DNA from: Prevotellaceae bacterium
GTDB taxonomy: Bacteria; Bacteroidota; Bacteroidia; Bacteroidales; UBA932
Assembly: GCA_031279735.1 (NCBI GenBank)
Contig: JAITHX010000195.1
Coordinates: 1-10,052 of the forward strand
DNA: 10,052 bases
Reading direction: 5' to 3'
Position numbers and translations under genes: made by a program
Notes under the pieces: generated by a model
The model's input: only the letters and a program-made list of their open reading frames with translations
Told to the model about the DNA's origin: nothing
Databases searched by the model: none
Shown: positions 1 through 6,849 of the stretch, piece by piece
How the letters are laid out: each line of letters opens with the position of its first letter
Numbering within the stretch: position 1 is the first letter of the stretch

Positions 1-110
1 GACAGATGACACAGATTTGACAGATTTACGCGGATTGGTATTCGTGTAAATCTGTCGAATCTGTGTCATCTGTCAAATCTGTGTCATCTGTCAAATCTGT
101 GTCATCTGTG
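1..110. repeat. Inverted plus direct repeat built on ATCTGT
   Basis: Bases 1-28 and 47-74 are reverse complements with one mismatch, separated by an 18-base loop (29-46). The right arm runs into a direct repeat: three 18-base copies at 57-74, 75-92 and 93-110, differing only in the first base of the first copy and the last base of the third. Each 18-mer is itself two 9-base ATCTGT-containing halves. The element may continue to the left of the window. There is no coding potential. Repeats of this look are common between genes in Bacteroidota (general knowledge); function unknown. Confidence 0.85.
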
Positions 111-140
111 TGCTAAAAACCGCACACTGCGTAACATCAG

Positions 141-226
141 TTATGAATTATGAATTATGAATTATGAACTGTCCAACTTTCCGTCAGGCAATTCATAATT
201 CATAATTCATAATTCATAATTCATAA
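141..226. repeat. Heptanucleotide palindrome, TTATGAA x4 / TTCATAA x5
   Basis: Four perfect tandem copies of TTATGAA (141-168) face five perfect copies of the reverse complement TTCATAA (192-226) across a 23-base spacer (169-191). The arms can form a perfect 28-base-pair stem made only of A/T-rich heptads, in more than one register. It sits directly upstream of the flotillin promoter. It could end transcription from a gene to the left of the window or simply be a repeat element; the sequence does not decide. Confidence 0.9.
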
Positions 227-255
227 CACCCCAACGAAAAAAAAAGTGCGTGAAA

Positions 256-288
256 TTTGTTTTGTAAGAAAAAAATAAATTACCTTTG
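256..288 (+). promoter_or_regulatory. Bacteroidota-type promoter for the flotillin gene
   Basis: TACCTTTG at 281-288 matches the Bacteroidota -7 consensus TAnnTTTG exactly. Two TTTG candidates for the -33 box lie upstream, at 256-259 (21-base gap) and 261-264 (16-base gap); the first has the more usual spacing. Transcription would start near 294-297, leaving a leader of about 77-80 bases before the ATG at 374. The match is seen in the sequence; the start site is inferred. Confidence 0.65.
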
Positions 289-373
289 CGAGGTGCGCGA
301 TAAACGGAAGAATGTGTGTAAGTGTTTGAGCGCATGAATAGGAGATTTGTAATTTAAAAATAAAACGGTAGCA

Positions 374-1789
374 ATGGGTGAAATTTCGTATATTTTGGTT
401 TTTGTGGCGGTGGTTTTCGTGGCGTTAGCCGCAATCTTCGCAAGATATAAAAGGTGTCCGTCGGACAAAATACTCGTGGTGTACGGGCGAACGGGCAAAA
501 ACGACGAAGGCAGCGTCAGTTCCGCCAAATGTATCCACGGCGGGGCGTCGTTCATCTGGCCTGTTTTCCAGAGTTACGCTTTTCTCGATCTGACTCCCAT
601 TCCCATAGAGTGCAATTTGACCAATGCGCTCAGCAAGCAGAATATCAGGGTCGATGTTCCGTGCCGGTTCACGGTGGGCATTTCCACCGAGCCGGACAAT
701 ATGATCAATGCCGCCGAAAGGCTGCTCGGCTTGTCGCTCGAAAACATTCAGGATTTGGCGAAGGACATACTGTTCGGACAGTTGCGCCTCGTGATAGCGA
801 CGATGGACATAGAGGAAATCAATTCCGACCGCGACAAGTTTCTGCTGAACGTGAGTCAGAACGTCGAGATGGAATTGCGCAAGATAGGGCTGAAACTCAT
901 TAACGTCAACGTGACCGACATTCGCGACGAATCGGGCTATATCGAGGCGCTCGGCAAGGAGGCAGCCGCGAAAGCCATCAACGAGGCAAAGAAGAGCGTG
1001 GCGGAACAGAATCGTTTCGGCGAAATAGGCAAGGCGGAAGCCGACAGGGACAAGGATATCCGCATCGCCGAGACTGTGAGGGACACCCGCGTCAGAACCG
1101 CCGACGCCAACGCCGTAGCCGTAGAGGGCGAAAACAAAGCCAAAATCACCATAGCCAATTCCGATGCCGAACGTCGCGAACGCGAAGCCGAAGCGCTGCG
1201 CAAAGCCACCGCCGCCGAAAAAGTGCAGGGGGCAAAGGCGCTGGAAGAAGCCTACGCCGCCGAAAAAATTGCCGAGGATGCCCGCGCCGCGCGCGAAAAA
1301 GCCTCGCAGACTGCCGACATTATCATACAGGCGGAAATCGAAAAGGAGAAAGTGATCATCGCAGCCGAAGCCGAAGCCGAAAACCTGCGCCGGAAGGCTC
1401 GCGGGGAAGCGGACGCAATCTTCGCCAAAATGGAAGCTCAGGCGCGGGGTATCAACGAGATTCTCACCAAGCAGGCGGCGGGTTTCGGACAGATAGTTGC
1501 AGCGGCGGCGGGCGATCCCCGAAAGGCGGTGCTGATGATGATTTCCGACAAGCTCCCCGAATTGGTCGGAATACAGGTAGAAGCAATCAAAAATCTGAAA
1601 ATAGACAAAATAACGGTCTGGGACAATCCGGGAAACGGAGCAAAGTCCTCGACTGCAAATTTCGTGTCGGGACTGATGAAGTCGGTTCCACCGCTGAACG
1701 ATCTCTTCGACATGGCCGGCATGAAGCTGCCGGAGTACCTTGGCGAAGAAACGGTGGATGATAAACCCGAAGATTCGGAACCGGCGTGA
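374..1789 (+). CDS. Flotillin family (SPFH/Band 7) membrane scaffold protein
   Basis: 471 residues, close to the usual size of bacterial flotillins such as FloT/YqiK. Residues 5-23 form one hydrophobic N-terminal segment, followed by an SPFH/Band 7 domain (about 28-200). Residues 195-355 are a long Ala/Glu/Lys/Arg-rich helix with many EA/AE pairs, the typical flotillin coiled coil. The C-terminal part (about 360-450) contains KITVWDN (412-418), matching the conserved K-I-x-V-W-D stretch of flotillins, and the tail is acidic. Family members oligomerise on the inner face of the cytoplasmic membrane and organise membrane microdomains; a specific partner cannot be inferred. No NfeD-type gene, the frequent partner, is adjacent. 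The ATG at 374 places the membrane segment right at the N-terminus, as expected; no strong Shine-Dalgarno is visible. The gene has its own promoter and a terminator-like hairpin after it, so it is probably monocistronic. Confidence 0.92.
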   Translation: MGEISYILVFVAVVFVALAAIFARYKRCPSDKILVVYGRTGKNDEGSVSSAKCIHGGASFIWPVFQSYAFLDLTPIPIECNLTNALSKQNIRVDVPCRFTVGISTEPDNMINAAERLLGLSLENIQDLAKDILFGQLRLVIATMDIEEINSDRDKFLLNVSQNVEMELRKIGLKLINVNVTDIRDESGYIEALGKEAAAKAINEAKKSVAEQNRFGEIGKAEADRDKDIRIAETVRDTRVRTADANAVAVEGENKAKITIANSDAERREREAEALRKATAAEKVQGAKALEEAYAAEKIAEDARAAREKASQTADIIIQAEIEKEKVIIAAEAEAENLRRKARGEADAIFAKMEAQARGINEILTKQAAGFGQIVAAAAGDPRKAVLMMISDKLPELVGIQVEAIKNLKIDKITVWDNPGNGAKSSTANFVSGLMKSVPPLNDLFDMAGMKLPEYLGEETVDDKPEDSEPA

Positions 1790-1812
1790 CGAACGAACGC
1801 TTACGGAAACTT

Positions 1813-1847
1813 AACCCAACAATGAGCTGTATCTTTGTTGGGTTTTG
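1813..1847 (+). terminator. Hairpin terminator after the flotillin gene
   Basis: AACCCAACAA (1813-1822) pairs perfectly with TTGTTGGGTT (1835-1844) around a 12-base loop, and the 3' arm ends in a run of four T (1843-1846). It starts 24 bases after the flotillin stop. The stem is good but the T-run is short, so termination may be partial. Confidence 0.6.
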
Positions 1848-1911
1848 TGCGTAATAATCGTTCGGAAACGAAAGAAACGGATATATATACTCAATGTTTA
1901 ATTTTTGAAAA

Positions 1912-3228
1912 ATGTCAATCAGGTTATGTAACATCGAAAAAAGTAAAAAGTATCTGCTGGCTGTCAGCGGAGGGATGGATTCAATGGTCATGGCGCATCT
2001 GTTCGCCAAATCGGACTGCCGGTGCGCGATAGCCCACTGTAACTTCTCGCTCAGAGAGAGCGAATCGGACGGAGATGAAAAATTCGTGGCATCCTTCGCC
2101 CGCCAGCACGACATGCCTCTTTTCGCCGTTCGATTCGACACCCGCGAATATGCGGCGAATCACGGTCTTTCGACCCAGCTCGCCGCGCGAAACCTGCGTT
2201 ACGAATGGTTTGAAAAAATCCGCCGCGAAAACGGATTCCACAAAACGGCAGTGGCTCACAATTCCGACGACAATCTCGAAACGTTCTTCATCAACCTCGC
2301 GCGCGGAGCGGGGCTGAGCGGTCTGCACGGAATACCGGGTCTCACGGAAGCTCTCGTTCGTCCGCTGCTGCGCTTTTCGAGAAGCGACATAGAACAGTAT
2401 GCCTCCGACAATACAGTGCCGTTCAGGGAAGATTCGTCGAACGCTTCCGACAAATATCTGCGCAACCGGATACGTCATCTGCTCCTTCCGGCACTCGACC
2501 GCATCGATTCGGGATTCAGGAAAAAAGCGAACGAAAGCATATCGTATCTCAACGAAGCGGATTTGTTTGTCAAAAGCGCAACGGGCGACTTTCTGCTCGA
2601 CCACGCCTCGCTCGACGGCGCCGACCTGCATATTCCGCTCGAAGCCCTTCGCGCTTCGCACTCGCGGACGACAACCCTGTTTTATATCCTCAGCGCCTAC
2701 GGATTCAAAAGGAAAACCATTGCCGACGCATGCCGGTGCATGGACAGGGGGGAATCGGGACGGAGCTTTCACTCTTCGTCGCACGTGCTGCTGATAGACC
2801 GCGCCGAACTGATAGTGGCGCCGGTGAAGGAACCCTATCCGGCGCTGAAAGTGCATCACAATTCCGATTTCTATTTCGACCGCTTCGAGATGCACTGCGA
2901 GGCGTTCGACAGACCGGACGACTTCGTTCCGGCGCAAACGGAACTGACGGGAGAGTTCGACATGTCGAAACTGAGCTTCCCGCTGACGCTCCGTCACATT
3001 GAGGACGGCGACCGCTTCGTGCCGCTGGGCATGAAGGGGAGCAAGAAGCTGAGCGACTTCCTCATCGACCGAAAGGTTCCGCTCATCGAAAAGAAGCGTT
3101 GCATGGTGCTGCTCTCCGACGGCGAAATAGTTTGGGTAGCGGGGCTGCGCATCGACGACCGTTTCAAGGCGACGGAAACCTCGAAACGCATATTCAGAAT
3201 CAAAATCATTTATTTTACACCACAATGA
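1912..3228 (+). CDS. tilS: tRNA(Ile)-lysidine synthetase TilS
   Basis: 438 residues, normal for TilS. The enzyme uses ATP and lysine to convert C34 of the tRNA-Ile CAU anticodon to lysidine, so that it reads AUA and is charged with isoleucine; it is cytoplasmic and essential in most bacteria. The N-type pyrophosphatase loop SGGMDS is at residues 19-24, the second family motif HNSDDNLET at 116-124 followed by RGAGLSGL, and RNRIRH at 184-189. The C-terminal TilS domain (about 358-430) contains PLGMKGSKKLSDFL and GLRIDDRF. The start at 1912 is the only in-frame ATG before the ATP loop; the next Met lies inside the loop. No Shine-Dalgarno and no clear TAnnTTTG box precede it; TA-N3-TTTG at 1899-1907 is one base off and too close to the start. 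The last codon and stop overlap etfB. Confidence 0.96.
   Translation: MSIRLCNIEKSKKYLLAVSGGMDSMVMAHLFAKSDCRCAIAHCNFSLRESESDGDEKFVASFARQHDMPLFAVRFDTREYAANHGLSTQLAARNLRYEWFEKIRRENGFHKTAVAHNSDDNLETFFINLARGAGLSGLHGIPGLTEALVRPLLRFSRSDIEQYASDNTVPFREDSSNASDKYLRNRIRHLLLPALDRIDSGFRKKANESISYLNEADLFVKSATGDFLLDHASLDGADLHIPLEALRASHSRTTTLFYILSAYGFKRKTIADACRCMDRGESGRSFHSSSHVLLIDRAELIVAPVKEPYPALKVHHNSDFYFDRFEMHCEAFDRPDDFVPAQTELTGEFDMSKLSFPLTLRHIEDGDRFVPLGMKGSKKLSDFLIDRKVPLIEKKRCMVLLSDGEIVWVAGLRIDDRFKATETSKRIFRIKIIYFTPQ
3225..3228 (+). promoter_or_regulatory. ATGA stop/start overlap coupling tilS to etfB
   Basis: The etfB ATG (3225-3227) overlaps the tilS TGA (3226-3228). This is a classic arrangement for translational reinitiation. 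No Shine-Dalgarno precedes the ATG. It implies tilS and etfB share a transcript. Confidence 0.75.
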
Positions 3229-4121
3229 AAATAGCAGTATTGGCAAAACAAGTGCCCGACACCAGAAATGTGGGAAAGGACGCGATGAAGGACGACGGGA
3301 CGGTGAATCGCGCCGCCCTGCCCGCAATCTTCAATCCCGAAGACCTCCACGCGCTGGAAGCCGCCCTGCGGCTCAAGGAGCAGACGCCCGAAACAGAGAT
3401 CGTTCTGCTGACCATGGGACCGGTGCGCGCAGCCGACATTCTCCGCGAAGGACTGTTTCGGGGCGCCGACGGCGGCGTCCTGCTCACCGATCGCAAATTC
3501 GCCGGCGCAGACACTCTGGCAACGTCCTACGCGATAGCTCGGGCGATGGAAAAACTGAATCCCGACCTGATAATCGCGGGACGTCAGGCGATAGACGGCG
3601 ACACGGCTCAGGTGGGACCCCAAGTAGCCGAAAAACTCGGCATGGCTCAAATCACCTACGCGGAAGAAATCGTTGCCTGCAACGGAGCGGAAATCACCGT
3701 AAAGCGACGGCTCGAACACGGGGTGGAAACTGTGAAGGGGCGACTCCCGCTGCTCGTTACGGTCAACGCATCGGCTCCCTCCTGCCGTCCGCGCAACATC
3801 AGGCAAACCCTGAAATTCAAACACGCAAAGACAAAGAGCGAAATTAAGGCGCTGGAAGAGCAGGCGGAGAAAAGTCAGGCGGCGGAAGATCAGGAGTATC
3901 TCGACTTCCTGCACTCGCGTCCGTTTCTCAACTTCTCCGAATGGAGCGCGGACGATATAGGCGGCGAGGAAACTCGATTCGGACTGAAAGGCTCGCCTAC
4001 CAAGGTGAAGAAAATCGAAAACGTGGTCTTCACGGCAAAGGAATCGAAAAGGCTTTCCGATTCGGATGCCGACATCGAAGCTCTCGTTGCGGAACTGGCG
4101 GCAAATCACACACTGGGTTAA
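3225..4121 (+). CDS. etfB: Electron transfer flavoprotein subunit beta
   Basis: 298 residues. EtfB is the AMP-binding subunit (in bifurcating forms, FAD-binding) of the soluble heterodimer that takes electrons from acyl-CoA or other dehydrogenases and passes them on. The N-terminus MKIAVLAKQVPDT is the family start; INPxD-like IFNPEDLHALEAALRLKE spans residues 35-52, and the family signature AGRQAIDGDTAQVGP lies at 118-132. The C-terminal part (about 195-298) includes the arm that embraces EtfA in known structures. The frame is open further upstream to 3099, but 3225 begins the conserved sequence and overlaps the tilS stop, so it is chosen. etfA lies downstream, separated by an unrecognised gene. 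Whether this ETF is a simple carrier or a bifurcating type cannot be settled from the sequence alone. Confidence 0.95.
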   Translation: MKIAVLAKQVPDTRNVGKDAMKDDGTVNRAALPAIFNPEDLHALEAALRLKEQTPETEIVLLTMGPVRAADILREGLFRGADGGVLLTDRKFAGADTLATSYAIARAMEKLNPDLIIAGRQAIDGDTAQVGPQVAEKLGMAQITYAEEIVACNGAEITVKRRLEHGVETVKGRLPLLVTVNASAPSCRPRNIRQTLKFKHAKTKSEIKALEEQAEKSQAAEDQEYLDFLHSRPFLNFSEWSADDIGGEETRFGLKGSPTKVKKIENVVFTAKESKRLSDSDADIEALVAELAANHTLG

Positions 4122-4144
4122 TAATATAAACTGAATTACGGAAA

Positions 4145-4663
4145 ATGGAACCACTCCTTTCAACCGACGATTTGAGAGCCTTGTTCGAGGACGATCACGG
4201 GTATCTCACAAAGAAATACAAAACGCAGCTCGATCTGTATTTCGACAAATACGATTTCGAGGAACTGGCAGAGTACGAGGACGACGAACGTACGGTGGCG
4301 TTCTTCGAGACTCTGTTTATGACGCAAATAGTCGAGAACGACGATTTCATGCTGGTAATCGAGGATTTCGGCGAAAAACTCCCGTTCGAGTTTGAATTGC
4401 AGGCGTCCGACAACGGGAAACTCGAAGTCGCGTTCAACGGGCGAACCAGCGAAATACCCCGCGACGGCTACAAGGCGCTCAGAGCGTTCAATACGATTCT
4501 CGCTCCCGACTACGAAATACGGGCGCTCAGAACAAGCGTCGAGGACGAAACAGGCGTTCACTCGCTTCTGCTTCTCGACTGCGCTTCGTGGCAAACCGCC
4601 GAAAAAGACTACGGCAACAAAGTTGCCGAATACTTCGTTACATTAAACAACGCGGACTTTTAA
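4145..4663 (+). CDS. Hypothetical acidic protein between etfB and etfA
   Basis: 172 residues, not recognised. It is strongly acidic: 39 Asp+Glu against 16 Lys+Arg. No signal peptide or membrane segment is visible, so it is probably soluble and cytoplasmic. The first 60 residues are rich in D/E/Y/F (LDLYFDKYDFEELAEYEDDE at 29-48) and look helical; the rest alternates hydrophobic and charged residues and could be a mixed alpha/beta fold, with a central FEFELQASDNGKLEVAFNG stretch (81-99) resembling paired strands. There are only one Cys (145) and one Trp (148) and no metal or cofactor motif. It starts 23 bases after etfB and ends 41 bases before etfA, with codon use like its neighbours, so it is very likely translated from the same mRNA. 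A role with ETF, such as assembly, stability or partner docking, is only a guess from position. Confidence 0.75.
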   Translation: MEPLLSTDDLRALFEDDHGYLTKKYKTQLDLYFDKYDFEELAEYEDDERTVAFFETLFMTQIVENDDFMLVIEDFGEKLPFEFELQASDNGKLEVAFNGRTSEIPRDGYKALRAFNTILAPDYEIRALRTSVEDETGVHSLLLLDCASWQTAEKDYGNKVAEYFVTLNNADF

Positions 4664-4704
4664 AATAGCGCGAACTTTTAGAACAATAACCAAACATCTT
4701 ATAA

Positions 4705-5721
4705 ATGAACAATATTTTCGTTTACTGCGAAACCGAAAAAGCTAAAATAGCCGATGTCAGCCTCGAACTCCTGACCAAAGGGCGGGAACTCGCGCAACGG
4801 CTCGGCTGCAAACTCGAAGCTCTCGTGCTGGGCAGCGGACTCGACGGCGTGGAAAAAGAACTCTACGAATACGGAGCCGACACGGTGCACGTTGCCGACG
4901 ACGCCCGTCTTTCGCCCTATCTCACTCTGCCTCACTCGGCAGTGGTTGCAGGGGTGTTCGGCGAGGAGCGTCCTCAGATTGCCCTCTTCGGAGCTTCGCC
5001 TCTGGGCAGGGATCTTGCGCCGCGAGTATCCTCGTCGCTCGAAAGCGGACTGACCGCCGACTGCACCAGCCTCGAAATAGGCGACCACCGCGACACCAAA
5101 GGCAAAGAATACAAAGACCTGCTGATGCAAATCCGCCCCGCCTTCGGAGGAAACATCATCGCCACGATTATCAATCCCGACTGTCGCCCGCAAATGGCAA
5201 CCGTTCGCGAGGGCGTGATGCGCAAGGAGAAATCGGCAGCTCCGAAAACCGGAGAACTGAAAAGGATAGACGCGAGCAAGTATCTGCGCGACGAGGATTT
5301 CGTTGTCTCGATAATCGACCGTCACATTGAGGAACGCAAGATCAACATCAAGTCGGCGCCCGTCATCGTTGCGGGAGGCTACGGGGTTGGCTCGAAGGAG
5401 AACTTCGCCCTGCTCTTTGAACTTGCCGATGTGCTCGGCGGCGAAGTAGGAGCGTCGCGCGCCGCCGTCGATGCAGGCTTCGCGGAACATGCGCGACAGG
5501 TGGGACAGACGGGAGTAACAGTCCGTCCCAAACTCTATATAGCCTGCGGAATATCGGGTCAGGTGCAGCACACCGCCGGAATGCAGGAATCGGCAATGAT
5601 CATCTCCATCAACAGCGACCCCGATGCGCCGATAACCCGCATAGCCGACTACGCGATAACGGGCGATCTCTCGACAGTAATCCCCAAAATCATCAGACAC
5701 TACAAGGCACATTCAAAGTAA
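4705..5721 (+). CDS. etfA: Electron transfer flavoprotein subunit alpha
   Basis: 338 residues. EtfA pairs with EtfB and carries the electron-transferring FAD in its C-terminal domain. The N-terminal nucleotide-binding-like domain ends with GASPLGRDLAPRVSS (96-110) and GLTADC (115-120). The FAD domain shows VAGGYGVG (222-229), GASRAAVDAG (249-258, family GATRxAVDAG), QVGQTG (265-270), GISGQVQHTAGM (282-293), NSDPDAPI (303-310) and GDL (320-322), all in the expected order. The protein is complete. It is separated from etfB by the acidic hypothetical gene and followed after 12 bases by a phosphoesterase gene rather than by the acyl-CoA dehydrogenase often found here in Bacteroidota. No separate promoter box is visible in the 41-base gap before the ATG. 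Confidence 0.95.
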   Translation: MNNIFVYCETEKAKIADVSLELLTKGRELAQRLGCKLEALVLGSGLDGVEKELYEYGADTVHVADDARLSPYLTLPHSAVVAGVFGEERPQIALFGASPLGRDLAPRVSSSLESGLTADCTSLEIGDHRDTKGKEYKDLLMQIRPAFGGNIIATIINPDCRPQMATVREGVMRKEKSAAPKTGELKRIDASKYLRDEDFVVSIIDRHIEERKINIKSAPVIVAGGYGVGSKENFALLFELADVLGGEVGASRAAVDAGFAEHARQVGQTGVTVRPKLYIACGISGQVQHTAGMQESAMIISINSDPDAPITRIADYAITGDLSTVIPKIIRHYKAHSK

Positions 5722-5733
5722 CGCGCACAGGCA

Positions 5734-6705
5734 ATGAGGAAAAATATTCTGTTAACATTACTGTTAATCGTTCTTGCCGCAGCTGTGGCCGAAGCACGGC
5801 CGCCGCTGCGGATGAACCCTGACGGCAAGTTCAAAATCGTTCAGTTCACCGATCTTCACTACAACGCAAATCACAGTGCGGCAAAGGAACCGATAGAACT
5901 GATAAAGGAAACGCTCGCCGACGAGAAACCCGACCTCGTGGTGTTCACGGGCGACGTGGTCACCATGCAGCCGGCGCTCGAAGGCTGGGACGCGGTGCTT
6001 GCGCCGGTCGAAGCGGCAGGCGCGGAGTGGGCGGTGGTCTTCGGCAATCACGACGACGAAAAGGACAAGTCGCGCACGGAAATAATGGAACATATCATGC
6101 GGAAACCGCACTGCCGCGCCTCGAAAGGACCGGACAACATCAAGGGCGTAGGCAACTATACCCTCGAAATCCTTGCGGGCGACAGTCTCGACTTTCTGCT
6201 CTACTTCATGGATTCCAACGCCTACCCCGCCATCGAGGGCTTTAAGGGCTACGGCTGGTTCGAGTTCAACCAGATAGAATGGTACCGGAACCTCAGCAGG
6301 GAGTACGCCGCCCGCAACGGAGGACGTCCGGCGAAGGCGCTCGCCTTCTTCCACATTCCTCTGAACGAGTACGCGGAAATGACCGCAGCGCGGAAAAAGA
6401 TAGTCGGAATGAAGAACGAAAACGAATGTCCGGGCGCGATAAACACCGGCATGTTCGCCGCAATGCGCTCGTGCGGCGACGTGACGGCAACCTTCGTCGG
6501 TCACGACCACGACAACGACTACATCGGCTCTCACAACGGCATCATTCTCGCCTACGGACGTTTCTCCGGCGCCAAAAACACCTATACTCACATGATTCAC
6601 GGCGCAAGAATCATTGAACTGTCGAAGGGAGAACGGAACTTCCAGACAAGAATCCGTCTTCGCGGCGGCTCGATTATCAACAAAGTAAATAGTTCTGAAT
6701 TATAG
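5734..6705 (+). CDS. Secreted calcineurin-like metallophosphoesterase
   Basis: 323 residues. Residues 1-21 are a Sec signal peptide: MRKN, a hydrophobic core rich in Leu/Ala, then cleavage predicted after AEA (19-21), so the enzyme should be periplasmic or exported. The metallophosphoesterase motifs are all present: D40-L-H42, G73-D74, G104-N105-H106-D107, H207 (FFHIPLNEY) and G256-H257-D258-H259. These residues bind the two-metal centre and hydrolyse phosphate mono- or diesters. The layout resembles the Dcr2/purple-acid-phosphatase-like branch common in Bacteroidota; the substrate is unknown. It starts only 12 bases after etfA, so it is probably co-transcribed, though no functional link with ETF is evident. 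Its stop TAG (6703-6705) is part of the first TATAGGG unit of a downstream repeat, so the last residues may have been altered when the repeat arose. Nothing catalytic is affected. Confidence 0.9.
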   Translation: MRKNILLTLLLIVLAAAVAEARPPLRMNPDGKFKIVQFTDLHYNANHSAAKEPIELIKETLADEKPDLVVFTGDVVTMQPALEGWDAVLAPVEAAGAEWAVVFGNHDDEKDKSRTEIMEHIMRKPHCRASKGPDNIKGVGNYTLEILAGDSLDFLLYFMDSNAYPAIEGFKGYGWFEFNQIEWYRNLSREYAARNGGRPAKALAFFHIPLNEYAEMTAARKKIVGMKNENECPGAINTGMFAAMRSCGDVTATFVGHDHDNDYIGSHNGIILAYGRFSGAKNTYTHMIHGARIIELSKGERNFQTRIRLRGGSIINKVNSSEL

Positions 6706-6784
6706 GGTATAGGGTATAGGGTATGAGGTATAGGGTAAGGACGAAGATACCCCACACCCTATACCCCGTACCCCATACCCCATA
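6701..6784. repeat. Heptanucleotide palindrome, TATAGGG / TACCCCA
   Basis: Five heptads (TATAGGG, the fourth changed to TATGAGG) occupy 6701-6737. The facing arm at 6748-6784 is made of CCCC-containing heptads, and the loop is only 10 bases (6738-6747). In register, 37 positions pair with about six mismatches, nearly all A-C at the same heptad position: the left arm reads AGGGTAT where the right arm's complement mostly reads GGGGTAT. The first unit overlaps the phosphoesterase stop codon. Confidence 0.88.
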
Positions 6785-6797
6785 TTAAAACTTTTTT
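6701..6797 (+). terminator. Possible terminator formed by the TATAGGG hairpin
   Basis: The long hairpin described above is followed 7 bases later by six T (6792-6797). Its position, immediately after the last gene of the tilS-etf run and just before the LRR promoter, fits termination. The stem is unusually long and the T-run is not directly adjacent, so the call is tentative. Confidence 0.4.
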
Positions 6798-6798
6798 A

Positions 6799-6806
6799 TA
6801 CTTTTG
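6799..6806 (+). promoter_or_regulatory. Bacteroidota -7 box of the LRR gene promoter
   Basis: TACTTTTG is an exact match to TAnnTTTG, 43 bases before the ATG at 6850. No clear TTTG -33 box is found in the 19-23 bases window upstream, where the palindrome ends. Transcription would start near 6813, giving a leader of about 37 bases. Confidence 0.6.
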
Positions 6807-6849
6807 CCGAAAATTTAATGTTTTTTACAACTATAAAAATTGCAATACA

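Noticed and set aside
57..110. CRISPR-like direct repeats
   Set aside because: The 18-base copies are contiguous with no spacers and there are no cas genes.
1899..1907. TAATTTTTG as a tilS promoter -7 box
   Set aside because: One base too long for TAnnTTTG and only about 5 bases before the ATG; no -33 box.
1981..3327. Long open frame antisense to tilS (448 codons)
   Set aside because: The + strand tilS protein has all family motifs; the antisense product is His/Arg/Val-rich, matches nothing and arises because TTA, CTA and TCA codons are rare in tilS.
3210..4163. Long open frame antisense to etfB
   Set aside because: Same cause: a shadow of the codon bias in a well-supported gene.
4699..5712. 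Open frame antisense to nearly all of etfA
   Set aside because: Shadow of etfA codon bias; the sense protein is unambiguous.
6701..6737. TATAGGG run as a telomere-like sequence
   Set aside because: It is internal, flanked by genes, short and faces its own complement; nothing suggests a chromosome end.
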